DNA of 64,000 nucleotides from Semisulcospira habei (lineage: Eukaryota; Mollusca; Gastropoda; Semisulcospiridae): contig BTPG01000004.1 of assembly GCA_036245525.1 (NCBI GenBank), forward strand, positions 164,592,008 to 164,656,007, read 5' to 3'. This document shows, piece after piece, positions 22,660 to 31,480 of the stretch. Position 1 is the stretch's first letter. Each line of letters starts with the position of its first letter. The position numbers were made by a program, and so were the translations under genes. Under the pieces are notes generated by a model. That model worked only from the letters and a program-made list of their open reading frames with translations, ran no database searches and had not been told where the DNA came from.

Positions 22660-22999
22660 CCTGCGCCGTTTTTGGACGCTGTGGACGTCACTCAGTCGCT
22701 CGGTGTTTCCCGGTACAGAAGTGAAAGTTGGATACTTTCGTCGTTGTTGCACGAGAATTGTGGATGTTACCGTGTACGGACAGATGCAACTGGAAGTGAC
22801 CTTTGGCAGCTGAGTGGCGTATACCTGTTTGCGTGAACTGTGACAGCCGTCAAGGACGTCTGACACTCTACATCAGCTATAGTAACGTGAGTGTTCGGGG
22901 ATCCCATCTGACGAGGCTCTGTTAGGGTTGCACTTTGTGTATCAGGTAGGGACTTCGATTTTTTTTTTCGCTATCCTCTACTGACTAATTGCTGAACCA
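22660..22999 (-). repeat. Inverted partial copy of candidate exon 1 region
   Basis: The minus strand is similar to 15745-16040 on the plus strand, including GTCAAAGTCCCTACCTGA-like sequence and CACGCAAACAGGTATAC. It has substitutions and small gaps and no long open frame matching the original, so it is a non-coding duplicate. Confidence 0.6.
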
Positions 23000-23002
23000 G
23001 GA

Positions 23003-23190
23003 CCTTTAACAACACATGTCGGAGACTGAATCCATACGACGATGGCAAGAAAGCCGATAGCAGGTTCCCCAGTAAGCAAAGTTTTCTCGGGCCGACTTCA
23101 GCCGCAGTGGCCGGGCACGCGCACGAACGCGTGCGTGTCAGTCCACTTCGGCGGAAGTCGGCCCGAGAATCCTTTGCGTACTGGGTCCAA
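23003..23190. repeat. Duplicated unit with GC-rich hairpin, copy 1
   Basis: The unit begins ACAACACATGTCGGAGACTG and contains a hairpin at 23076-23186. The hairpin arms TTCTCGGGCCGACTTC and GAAGTCGGCCCGAGAA enclose alternating GCACGCG sequence. The unit is repeated at 23409-23603. Confidence 0.75.
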
Positions 23191-23415
23191 GCAGGCAGTG
23201 GTAAGTAGGTAGGCAGGCAGGAGGGCCCAGTGTTGCAGACGGGTGGCGTTTCGCTCATGTGAGTTGGCAGCTGGTGAGTAGCATTCAGTGGTGGCGTGTC
23301 TAGGCTGTGACCGACAACGACAAGCAAAGAGGAGTGAGGAATTAGTTAGACTGACGAGGCCGACGTTTTTACTGATGTACGCTGGGCCGTTGTACGTGCC
23401 ATACCGTGGCTTTAA
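23190..23415 (+). repeat. Dispersed repeat R1, copy 2
   Basis: Collinear with 15533-15740, sharing GTTGCAGACGGGTGGCGTTT and GACGAGGCCGACGTTTTTAC. Confidence 0.7.
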
Positions 23416-23603
23416 CAACACATGTCGGAGACTGAATCCTAGCATTATACGACTTTGGAAAGAAAACCGATAGCCGGTTCCCCAGCAAGCAAAGTTTTCT
23501 CGGGCCGACTTCAGCTGCAGTGGCCGGGCACGCGCACGAACGTGTGCGTGTCCACTTCGGCGGAAATCGGCCCGAGAATCCTTTGCGTACTGGGTCCAAG
23601 TTC
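23409..23603. repeat. Duplicated unit with GC-rich hairpin, copy 2
   Basis: Second copy of the 23003-23190 unit, with the same hairpin arms and the same terminal TTTGCGTACTGGGTCCAAG. Confidence 0.75.
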
Positions 23604-24658
23604 TGATTTCCCACGGTGGAAAAAAAATGATCGCACACTGGCGGTACAGATGTCGCCCACTAGAATTCGGCTACTGACCTCTGTTCGGCGGTAACGAAAC
23701 GAGGAAAACATCCAGTGTGGGAAGACCCGCTGTCAGAAGACATTCTTCCCGAGGATGGCTCCGCTATAAGGCAACAATTCCACATTAAGGGGCTACATCT
23801 ACCCAGAAATGTGACAAAAATATTATTGTTGGGTTGTTGAAAACGGCAAAATAATGAGATTTTTGTATGCTCTGAGATCTCAAGGCAAGTTCACATACAG
23901 TTACAATTTTTGTATTACATACTAGAACAGGAGATATAGAGTCTCAAAAGTGTGAGGTGGCGTGCCTACAAAGCAAAACTTTCATCTAAAAATCAGAAAA
24001 CACCAGTTATATTCATTTGAACGCCATTAAAACCTCAAATTTCATCTTTACAAGTTGAAATTTGATAAGGAGATAGCTAGAACTTGTACCACCAAGAAAG
24101 TAATAGTACTTGTTAAATTTTGTTTTAATTTGACATTTTAACAAAAATATTTGTGTTTTAGATACACATTTTTTCCAGACACTTATGAAGCTATACACAT
24201 CTTGGTGGTACTCGTTACAGATATCATTACTAGTGTATTAATATTAGTACAAAAGCAGGGGTTTGAGAAATGCATGTGCTTGAAAAGAATTAGTCCATCG
24301 TAATACTAACCACTCCCTGCGCAAAAAAATGAAAAATTTAAATTATTTATTTTTAGGGCCATTTATGTATAAAAATGACAATACCAGAGTAATATATAAC
24401 TAATTTTACAATGCCAGGCCAATTTTCATTTCAAAATTCTGATATTTAGTATATTTAAGAGACACTCAAAATAGCCCTTGGTTCGGTAGATCTAGACCCT
24501 TATCCAATTTGAGAAAAGCGAGATTTGCATGGTATAACAATGAAAATATCGTTTTTTCTTTTTCTCAAAAATGTAGATGCTGGCTTTTGCCAAATAACGG
24601 CGGAATTCTGTTGTCCTGCCTAGCGTCATGTCGACCAAGACAGTTCGATAGCCGTGCT
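23604..24658. other. AT-rich DNA, nothing recognised
   Basis: No open frame of note and no repeat shared with the rest of the window could be seen. Confidence 0.4.
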
Positions 24659-24822
24659 TCACTGGCGGATGTTACAGCCAAGGCACACAACACATAATAG
24701 CAGTAGCGTCCAGTGAAGGTGGTTTGTCAGGTACCGTGCGTTCGTGGCTTCATTGCTGCTGTCGTCTGCCTTAGGCTTGCTGTAGTCCACTTGGTAGTCG
24801 AACTGCTTCTTACCTGGCACAC
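24659..24822 (-). CDS. Ly6-type gene, exon 4 (terminal)
   Basis: The acceptor TTTTCAG precedes GTGTGCCAGG. The exon encodes the linker VPGKKQFDYQVDYSKPK and the hydrophobic GPI-signal tail, and ends with TGA at 24659-24661. Confidence 0.88.
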
Positions 24823-25037
24823 CTGAAAACGCAAGCCACAATAGATATAGTGACGAGCAAAAGACTGAAATGCGACATTGTTTTAACTTTCGTGTTTCCG
24901 ATGATCCCAAAAATCGCCTTTCTTTTGCTCGTCAGTATATATATTGTAGAATCTGTTGTGGATTGTCTCATGACCTGTCATTGTTTTCTGTATATCCTGG
25001 AGTGTTCTTCAGGTGGTGCTGTCTTTATTCGTTCAGG

Positions 25038-25132
<95 letters not shown>

Positions 25133-27351
25133 CGTACCCAGTGCAACCCCATTACAGCCGTTCGTGCTACACACACACCAGACCTCCGAGTACCAAGGGT
25201 AGCACCCGTCCTCTGGCAGAGGGTCCGGCAATCCCCACTGGGACGCGGTACAGCCCCGGACCACCACTAGAACACGTCATCATCGTCATCACCATAATTA
25301 CTATCATTGTTATAACAAGATTATTATTATTATAATATTATTATTATAAATGAAATGAAAGACAGCCACTGAACACAAATGCACCGAATTCATTTACAGT
25401 TAACCCCAATAACTAACTACCCAATTGCACGCAGCCGCGGGTATTGAAAACCGGCAATACACACACACACAAAGGGGTCAATTAAGAACAATCAGTCCCA
25501 CAATCTATACTGATACTCCGCCAAGCATTAGGCTACATGTGTTCCGCATGAATCGCTGCGAAAATGTATAGCGGCTTTGCCGTCGGCAACGCTAAAACGA
25601 CACTTCCGAATAATATTTCAGGCCGGAAGGTATTGCAGGGCTCCTTGCGTTAACTACCTAACTGAATGTATTTTGAGCATGGTTAAACCACACGATCATC
25701 GTTGTTTTTACCACCACCACAACAGAAACAATCACATCATCAGTCAACAACAACAAAAGAACTACTGAGCACTACTCCAGCTTGGCATTTCTCACAGGCG
25801 TGGGATGGTCGTTGCACAATTGTTCGGCACCTTTTAACACGGGTTCTATACCGACGAGCAAAGGAAATGCGATATTTTCGGTTCCGAAAATGTCGCGGCT
25901 TTTGCTGGTCAGTATACTAAATAGTGCTATTTACGCGTGAGGCGCGACCAGTTACGCAACGACCATCCCACGCCTGTGGTGTTTCTGTCATGTTCGTCAC
26001 CGTCACCACCTACGACAACAGCAACATCAGCTGGACTAAGCACCACTCACGTCTGTGATCTCTGTCGTCAGTGTGTGTGAAACAGCTGCCGGTGCAGTTG
26101 CCGATATACGCTCTGATGGGGTCCACAGTACCGTTTATAGGGCACTGGCTGTAGAAGGTGCCTTGGAGGTCGTAATTCTGGCACTCCCAGCACTGCACCA
26201 CCTTCGGTGCCTTTGTCTGCTCTGCAACAAAGAGTGGGTCGATCATCAGTGATAGTTCAAGGGTGGTGCCAGAATAGCTTGGCGCCTACAGGCGCCAAGC
26301 TATTCTGGTACCACCCTTGAATCATGGTCACTGCGGCTCAGTTGTTTTTTTACCTCAGTGAAACGTTGTCTGCAGCAAGAATTGGGTCGACCACGATAGT
26401 TCAAGGTGGTGCCACTATATCTTGGCGCCTACAGGCGCCAAGCTATTCTGACACCACCCTTGAACTATCATGGTCAACTGCTTTGGGGTTTTTTTTTTTT
26501 TTCTGAACCTAAACTCAGTTTGTCTTCTGAGGACATCAACCGCCAGGTCAGCAGGAAACCTTTCCAAGCTGCCAGCCAACTGTCCCTCTGCACTGCTCCT
26601 CCAGTTTTGCCTGGGGATACAAACAGCTCAAAACAAAGCCGCTAGACTACTGGCTATTTAAAATTATGTGCAACTCGGCCCTGGTCGCCAACGTATTTTG
26701 GTATAACCCTTCAGCCAGAACTGTATCTCCGGTTGAACTGTAAATACGGCCACGGTCTGCACAGGCACAAGAGGGGCGCCCATCAAATTTTGCGAATTTC
26801 AGTCCTGGGATTTTTGTGTGTTGACTTATTGCTATAAAAAATAAATAAATAAAAAATCGCATGATCTTTTCAAGCAATCTCTGCACCCTCCTCACGCCCA
26901 AACCCACCCACCCTCTCTCTCCTGCCCCACCCCGCCCCTGATTCTAGGAGTCTCGCAAAAGAAATACGACATTTTCGGAGCCATCGGAAACCGTAAAGGG
27001 ATGGTTCCGAAACCGTAAAGGGATGGTTCCGAAACCATAAAGGGATGGTTCCGAAAATGTCGCATTTCTTTTGCACGTCAGCATAGTCAAGATAATCGAG
27101 TTTAGAGTTAAGGGGTGTTTTTTTTTTTCTGAAATAACCAAGAAGTCAACAGGCGTAAAATAAAAGTCATTCAAAAACAACTGAATGGTCCAAGTAAACA
27201 CTGAAAATGAATTAAGTCTGCCACTAAAGAAGAAGAAGAAAAAGGGGAAAGGCATACCACTGGGTGCGGCATATACGTTGATGACGTGGATGGACACGGT
27301 TATGGTCACGCACAGCAGGGCGGGACACACGCGCCATCTCATCCACTCCAT
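24659..27351 (-). CDS. Ly6/uPAR-type GPI-anchored protein, four exons
   Basis: The exons 27258-27351, 26051-26221, 25138-25266 and 24659-24822 splice with GT-AG borders and matching phase-1 junctions. They give 558 nt, or 185 residues. Residues 1-29 are a signal peptide ending VYAA. The LU domain (about 38-130) has ten cysteines: QCWEC, SQC, GNC, GSC, RGC, DGC, WCVC and NGCN. This is the classic three-finger pattern ending in Cys-Asn. A hydrophobic tail (HWTLLLLCVVCLGC) suggests GPI anchoring. Two N-glycosylation sequons are visible (NGT, NCT). The protein would sit outside the plasma membrane. Ly6 proteins modulate receptors and channels; the partner here is unknown. The start is the ATG of MEWMRWRV. 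Confidence 0.9.
24850..24945. repeat. Family E hairpin, TA-flanked
   Basis: GTGACGAGCAAAAG at one end pairs with CTTTTGCTCGTCAG at the other, flanked by TATA. It lies in the intron just upstream of Ly6 exon 4. TA flanks suggest a Tc1/mariner-type MITE (inference). Confidence 0.6.
25036..25131. repeat. (GT)n microsatellite at splice donor
   Basis: On the coding (minus) strand this is a CA run that starts six bases after the donor of Ly6 exon 3 (GTACGT then CACACA). Confidence 0.95.
25138..25266 (-). CDS. Ly6-type gene, exon 3
   Basis: Encodes the second half of the LU domain, VVRGCTASQWGL to CVCSTNGCNGVAL, including the diagnostic Cys-Asn end. The acceptor is TTCTAG and the donor GTACGT. Confidence 0.9.
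25793..25978. mobile_element. 186-bp element with 23-bp perfect TIRs
   Basis: CACAGGCGTGGGATGGTCG at the left end is exactly repeated, inverted, at the right; the perfect match is 23 bp in total. A TA-flanked family E hairpin (25852-25917) sits inside. No target duplication is clear. The superfamily is unassigned; the CACAGG ends are only loosely hAT-like. Confidence 0.65.
25852..25917. repeat. Family E hairpin nested in a TIR element
   Basis: ACCGACGAGCAAAGGAAATG pairs with CGCGGCTTTTGCTGGTCAGT around TTTTCGGTTCCGAAAA, flanked by TAT. Confidence 0.65.
26051..26221 (-). CDS. Ly6-type gene, exon 2
   Basis: Encodes QTKAPKVVQCWECQNYDL through GNCTGSCFTHTDDRDHR, the first fingers of the LU domain. 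The acceptor is TTGTTGCAG and the donor is a strong GTGAGT. Confidence 0.9.
26256..26321. repeat. Family A palindrome
   Basis: Near-perfect 66-bp inverted repeat with GGCGCCTACAGGCGCC centre, in intron 1 of the Ly6-type gene. Confidence 0.85.
26385..26477. repeat. Family A palindrome
   Basis: Second copy about 130 bp away in the same orientation. The arms extend through GTCGACCACGATAGTTCAAG and its complement. Confidence 0.85.
26948..27082. repeat. Family E hairpin with expanded loop
   Basis: The arms GCAAAAGAAATACGACATTT and AAATGTCGCATTTCTTTTGC enclose three tandem 22-bp units (GGGATGGTTCCGAAACCGTA) from 26998. Loop expansion of this kind is not seen in the other copies. Confidence 0.65.
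27258..27351 (-). CDS. Ly6-type gene, exon 1 (signal peptide)
   Basis: ATG at 27351 begins MEWMRWRVCPALLCVTITVS and continues through a hydrophobic core to VYAAPS, with the donor GTATGC. The in-frame GTG upstream is not needed as a start. Confidence 0.85.
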
Positions 27352-27754
27352 TGTCCACACAAAATTCCTCTGCTACACTTTCTTATATATTTTTTTAACT
27401 GAAACATTCAGCACGTTCGTCACCAGTGAAAATAATAAATCGTCTGCCAAACGTTCTTTGCTCTTTACGACGAATAATCACCACTCTTGCCACTGAGCAG
27501 TCCATGGACGAATTCCAATGCACAAGCAATTCACAGAGCTACATCACACAACCGATTTTTCTCAGGATCGCATGTACGATGTAGTCTGTTTCAATTCATT
27601 CACTGCCACTGGACGCATTTATTATTGATTCTGAAGTCTTGGTTTATTCAACGTCTAAAAGACACAACTTTCCAAGGAACATGGATAAACAGACAAGGAA
27701 TAACTTGACCAACTAAGAAAGAAAAACGCCTTGGAAAGGAAAGCACACAACACT
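27352..27754. promoter_or_regulatory. Upstream flank of Ly6-type gene
   Basis: This would contain the 5' UTR and promoter. No clear TATA box or initiator could be chosen. It is assigned by position only. Confidence 0.25.
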
Positions 27755-27778
27755 TTAACCCTTTGGGTGTCGGTAGCA
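27755..27778. repeat. Family D half element
   Basis: TTAACCCTTTGGGTGTCGGT matches the left end of family D; the right arm is absent. Confidence 0.55.
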
Positions 27779-27833
27779 AACTATGTTGTGCTTGGATTCA
27801 TCAAAAGCGTGTTTAACAGAAGCTTTTTTTTGT

Positions 27834-28527
27834 GATTGGTCTTCCCGGCAGAACGTCAGGTTCTATTTCTATTCAGTAAGAGCAACATAACCTCAAAGAA
27901 CATAAAGAACGCACGCAGGCGCTCCTTCTTTCGCGCACTGTAAGGTTATGTTTGCTCAGAGACTAGATACTAACACTTTCAAGTGAGTACCTTTCTTACA
28001 GCGACATTTCGGTGATTTACATTACGTGTACACTTAATCTACTAGCTGGAAGGGCTGTACCTAGCTGAATCACTTCAGTGCCGCGCGGTAAGCGAAATGT
28101 CCACGGGGCGGCTGGCCAAAGTACGGTGGACGTAAGCCCGAGAACCTCGAAATCGAGTACTGTGATATTTCGCTGTGTCGGACACACCCGCAATTTGTCA
28201 CAGCTTCTGTTTGCTTTCACGTCGTCCGGCGATTGTGGTTTTGACCTCGGGCGAACCGCTGACGATGAAATTCCACACTGGCTATCTATGGAGTGCCAAA
28301 GGCCTATTGACAGTTTCGGTCTTGAAAACACAGTTACTCCTAATTCAGAGCCGCTTTACTTTCTGAGGGAACCAGGACTGGTCCATTCCCACCCCGCATT
28401 AAACATAACATTTAAAAAGATAAAAAAAAAAAAAAAAATTATATTAAGATGGGCTCTGATTCCGAAAGCATTCACACCGAGGTTTTCTTTCCTAGAGTAA
28501 TGGAATACTTTAGGACCAATTTTAATA
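27834..28527. other. Non-coding DNA, nothing recognised
   Basis: A 140-codon open frame at 28078-28500 has no recognisable motif and ends in lysine-rich low complexity, so it was not called. Confidence 0.4.
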
Positions 28528-28725
28528 TTAGCCCCTTCACTGCCGAAAAAAAAAATAATCACCACCCAACTGCTAGCGGTATAGATCCTCATGAGCCCCC
28601 GCACTTGCGGGGGCTCATGAGGATCTATGCCGCTTGCTGACACCGCTGTATATCAATGTTCTTTGACGCTGTATTTACAATGACGTCCACACACAGCCTG
28701 CGTCCACTAGCAGTGAAAGGGGTAA
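28528..28725. mobile_element. Family B element with terminal inverted repeats
   Basis: The ends CCCCTTCACTGCCG and AGCAGTGAAAGGGG are inverted. The hairpin at 28572-28637 (AGCGGTATAGATCCTCATGA and complement) is almost perfect. The flanking TTAA is eroded to TTAG/GTAA. Confidence 0.75.
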
Positions 28726-28782
28726 CAAGAACAATTTATTTCATGCTACAATAGAACGAGACAGTATAGACTTCTTAGATAC

Positions 28783-28884
28783 CGCCGAGCAAATGAAATG
28801 CGACATTTTTTGAATCATCGGAAACACTTTGGTGTTTCTGACGATTCCAAAAATGTCGCATTTTTCTTTTGCTCGTCAGCATAA
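28783..28884. repeat. Family E hairpin
   Basis: AAATGCGACATTTTT pairs with AAAAATGTCGCATTT. The outer ends are CGAGCAAATG and TTTTGCTCGTCAG, with TA-like flanks. Confidence 0.65.
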
Positions 28885-29028
28885 ACGTTTCCTGTGCAAA
28901 GGTCACGATAAAGCTAGTTGGGTGTTTTTTTTCCCCCGTTGAATTGTAGAACTATATAACTGAACTGAAACTTTATTTTGTGAGGATGTCAAAGACCATA
29001 GACGTGTAACTCGTTCATAACTCATGTG

Positions 29029-29029
29029 T

Positions 29030-29084
<55 letters not shown>

Positions 29085-29087
29085 TTT
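29029..29087. repeat. (TTTA)n microsatellite
   Basis: About 14 uninterrupted TTTA units. The ACTTTATTTTGTGAGGAT before it resembles the LINE 3' end at 2521, so it may be another LINE tail. Confidence 0.9.
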
Positions 29088-29545
29088 GCGCTCTTGGTCT
29101 GGATTTCGGTGTTTAGAAAATAACCCACCCTACATCTTTCCTATACACGTATTCGCCTCCGCCTGTTATGCTTGAGGCTCGCCTTCCACTTACAAACCAT
29201 TGACAACAGTTCGTCACATTGTGCAGAGCAAGGTCCGTATTGACACAACTCGCCCGTGGTGAAAGCCTGCATGGTTTTACCCCCTGTGGCTAAATTCAAC
29301 ACTAGACGTCATGCTATTCCCAAATCTGAAGCGCTCGGCCATCCAGCCGGCGGAACCGCCCCATTTGATCATCACTGCGTGCGCGTCCTTACTATAAAAG
29401 GGCGCAACCTACTGCTTTTGACATGAATATAATTTCGGACTAATTTGTATCCAGACCATCAAATTCCAAACAGGTCGCCTTTTGCGTCACGTTTGTCCGG
29501 GGGTTTGTCTACAAGTGACTGTACATGTCCAGTTCATGGCCCTGA
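29088..29545. other. Non-coding DNA, nothing recognised
   Basis: No gene and no shared repeat seen. Confidence 0.4.
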
Positions 29546-29620
29546 GATAGTTCAAGGGTCGTGCCTGATTAGCTTCGCGCCTGAGGCGCCAAGCTAATCA
29601 GGCACGACCCTTGAACTATC
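29546..29620. repeat. Family A palindrome
   Basis: GATAGTTCAAGGGTCGTGCC pairs with GGCACGACCCTTGAACTATC. The matched C/G change in both arms (GTCGTGCC and GGCACGAC) preserves pairing. Confidence 0.85.
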
Positions 29621-30063
29621 ACGACGGACCTATCTGCCCACGTTTGCCGCTTAACAAAAGGTGAGTCTAGGAGATGAAAGACTGTAACAGACTTGCCTAA
29701 CGTCTATAGTTGCATTCTGCATGCATGTGCCGGCAGACTATCTGCCCACGGGCCGAAAGGCAACACTGAAGTCCATTTTTGTGAATAGCGAGAATTTCAT
29801 TGTAATACAACGAAAATCTTGCTTTTCTCAGTAATAAGACACTGCCTTTCGCCTTGACATGAGGGCAGACCGCGTGTCCACCCGTACGGCAATACACACA
29901 GACACACACACAGAGTCGCCGAAAGGTCGCGTCAGTGCAGCCTAAACTAAAATAAAATCTAATTTTCAGTTCCCGTGGGAAATGGTCCACTTTGAAAGAA
30001 AGGTCCGCGACTACACAAAAAGCCAAATCAGTCGGTCGAACTGAACTCTTGCTGAAAAAAATT

Positions 30064-30303
30064 GATCAAGATCTGCTGCCAATGTAAAGTGCGTCACACG
30101 CACTCTAATATGGATCAAGATCTGCTGCCAATGTAAAGTGCGTCACACGCACACTGATATTGATCAAGATCTGCTGCCAATGTAAAGTGCGTCACACGCA
30201 CACTAATATGGATCAAGATCTGCTGCCAATGTAAAGTGCGTCACACGCACACTAATATGGATCAAGATCTGCTGCCAATGTAAAGTGCGTCACACGCACA
30301 CTA
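30064..30303. repeat. 49-bp minisatellite, five copies
   Basis: Unit starts fall at 30064, 30113, 30162, 30211 and 30260. Each unit contains GATCAAGATCTGCTGCC and the small palindrome GTGCGTCACACGCAC. The copies differ at only a few positions. Confidence 0.95.
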
Positions 30304-30383
30304 TATCGTGCTTACTCTAACTGTACGTCTGTTTTGCTAAACCTGTATCACTGGAAAGTTTGATAGAAACAGATCTAAGTTTG

Positions 30384-30598
30384 ACCCCTTCCCTGCCGAG
30401 ACTGAAAACGTGAACACGATCCAGCTGCAAGAGACATAGATCTTCATGAGCCCCCGCAGTCGCGGGGGCTCATGAGGATCTATGTCTCTTGCTGAGATCA
30501 AATTTGTAACCACGTTTCTTGGACCGTTGACGCTTTTTGGCCGATGAATGAAGAAAGGTATCAGAAGCAAAATATCCGTCCTTTGGCAGGGAAGGGGG
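30384..30598. mobile_element. Family B element, complete ends
   Basis: The ends CCCCTTCCCTGCC and GGCAGGGAAGGGG are inverted. The central hairpin 30428-30493 contains AGATCTTCATGAGCCCCCGC and its complement. This is a subfamily variant sharing its right part with 51791-52005. Confidence 0.75.
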
Positions 30599-30672
30599 TG
30601 CGCATACCAAACCAAACATTAGATACTTACATAATTAAGATTTACACCAGAAGAAAGAAAAAAAGCCGAAAC

Positions 30673-30753
30673 TTAACACTTTCGAGACGTGTCACATCCG
30701 GATTCGCGGCTTTAAGCCGCGAATCCGGTTGCGGCACGTCTCGAAAGAGTTAA
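30673..30753. mobile_element. Family C element, 81 bp, TTAA-flanked
   Basis: The whole element is one palindrome, with TTAA at 30673-30676 and 30750-30753. The arms run CACTTTCGAGACGTGTCACA and CGGCACGTCTCGAAAGAG. It has the same length as the copies at 41234 and 52206. Confidence 0.85.
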
Positions 30754-30974
30754 CCCCCTCACTACCAGTGGACAGATTATATATCTGAAATACTTGTAAT
30801 TCAGCGCCAGAAAGCCAGAGCTGCTACAGGCAGAAACGCCGCCGTGGATACACAGTGGTGTCAGCAACAGGCATCGATCCTCATGAGCCCCCGCAACTGC
30901 GGGGTCTCATGATGAGATCATCATGAGATCATCAACTGTCTCTTGCAGTTAGATCGTGTTCACATTTTCTCGCC
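30750..30974. mobile_element. Family B element abutting family C
   Basis: The left end TTAACCCCCTCACTACCAGT uses the same TTAA as the family C element. The central hairpin (30862-30948) is scrambled by a short ATGATGAGATCATC duplication. The right end CGCCAGACAGTG runs into a SINE-like 3' segment. Confidence 0.65.
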
Positions 30975-31170
30975 AGACAGTGAAGTAGCTCGCTTGAGCT
31001 TGCCCTTAGCACCGCGTGAATGTTCTGCGTTTATAGTGTACAGTGTGTGAGTGAATGCGTGAGTGAGTGCGCGTGATTCACGTGAGCGTGCTTGTTGGGT
31101 TCAGTTCGCGGCGGCGCTTTGAGTCGATTTTCAATTGGGATAAAGCGCCTATTTAATGCGCTGATTTTTT
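30975..31170 (+). mobile_element. SINE 3'-domain copy
   Basis: Closely matches the minus-strand SINE at 11293-11470 (AGCTCGCTTGAGCTTGCCCT, then CGTGAGCGTGCTTGTTGGG). It ends GGGATAAAGCGCC. No tRNA-like head is present. Confidence 0.65.
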
Positions 31171-31284
31171 TTTTAAGAGGTCAAAACCATAATGACTGAG
31201 CTACCATGCGTTACAGCGGTCGTGCCGTTTTCAATGACTTGCTCAACAGTTGAGCCACCAATGATCGTTTTAGCAAAGAAAGCT

Positions 31285-31480
31285 TAGTTATTTAGTTAGT
31301 TATTTGGGTTTAACGCCGAGCAGGCGACTAAGGCCATCTCACGGCGGGATGGGTAAAAATCTGGTCAGCCAGACTAAAAGCAAGGTCTTAAGACAAGATG
31401 TAAATATAGCTTAAAAATAGGTCAGGCTAAAATGTCGCACGAGTCTTTAAAAGAAATGTCTACAGAAAGCATCACACGCG
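31285..31480 (-). mobile_element. Retroelement 3' end with AACT-type tail
   Basis: On the minus strand, CGCCTGCTCGGCGTTAAACC is followed by a tail of TAACTAAC type. A near-identical 60-bp piece is at 49022-49082. The CG-CGTTAA tail resembles the 3' end of the 387-bp element (CGGGACGTTAAGC). Confidence 0.5.

Noticed and set aside
24659..27351. Three-finger fold as a venom toxin
   Set aside because: The protein has a hydrophobic C-terminal GPI-type tail and the ten-cysteine LU pattern of membrane-anchored Ly6 proteins, so a secreted toxin is not supported.
28078..28500. 140-codon plus-strand frame
   Set aside because: No motif, no splice support, and it runs through a poly-A tract.
28571..28640. 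Hairpins as transcription terminators or regulatory RNA
   Set aside because: They recur with TTAA-type flanks at many unrelated places, so mobile elements explain them better.
30064..30303. Possible CRISPR-like array
   Set aside because: The whole 49-bp unit is repeated with no unique spacers, and the DNA is clearly animal. It is a minisatellite.
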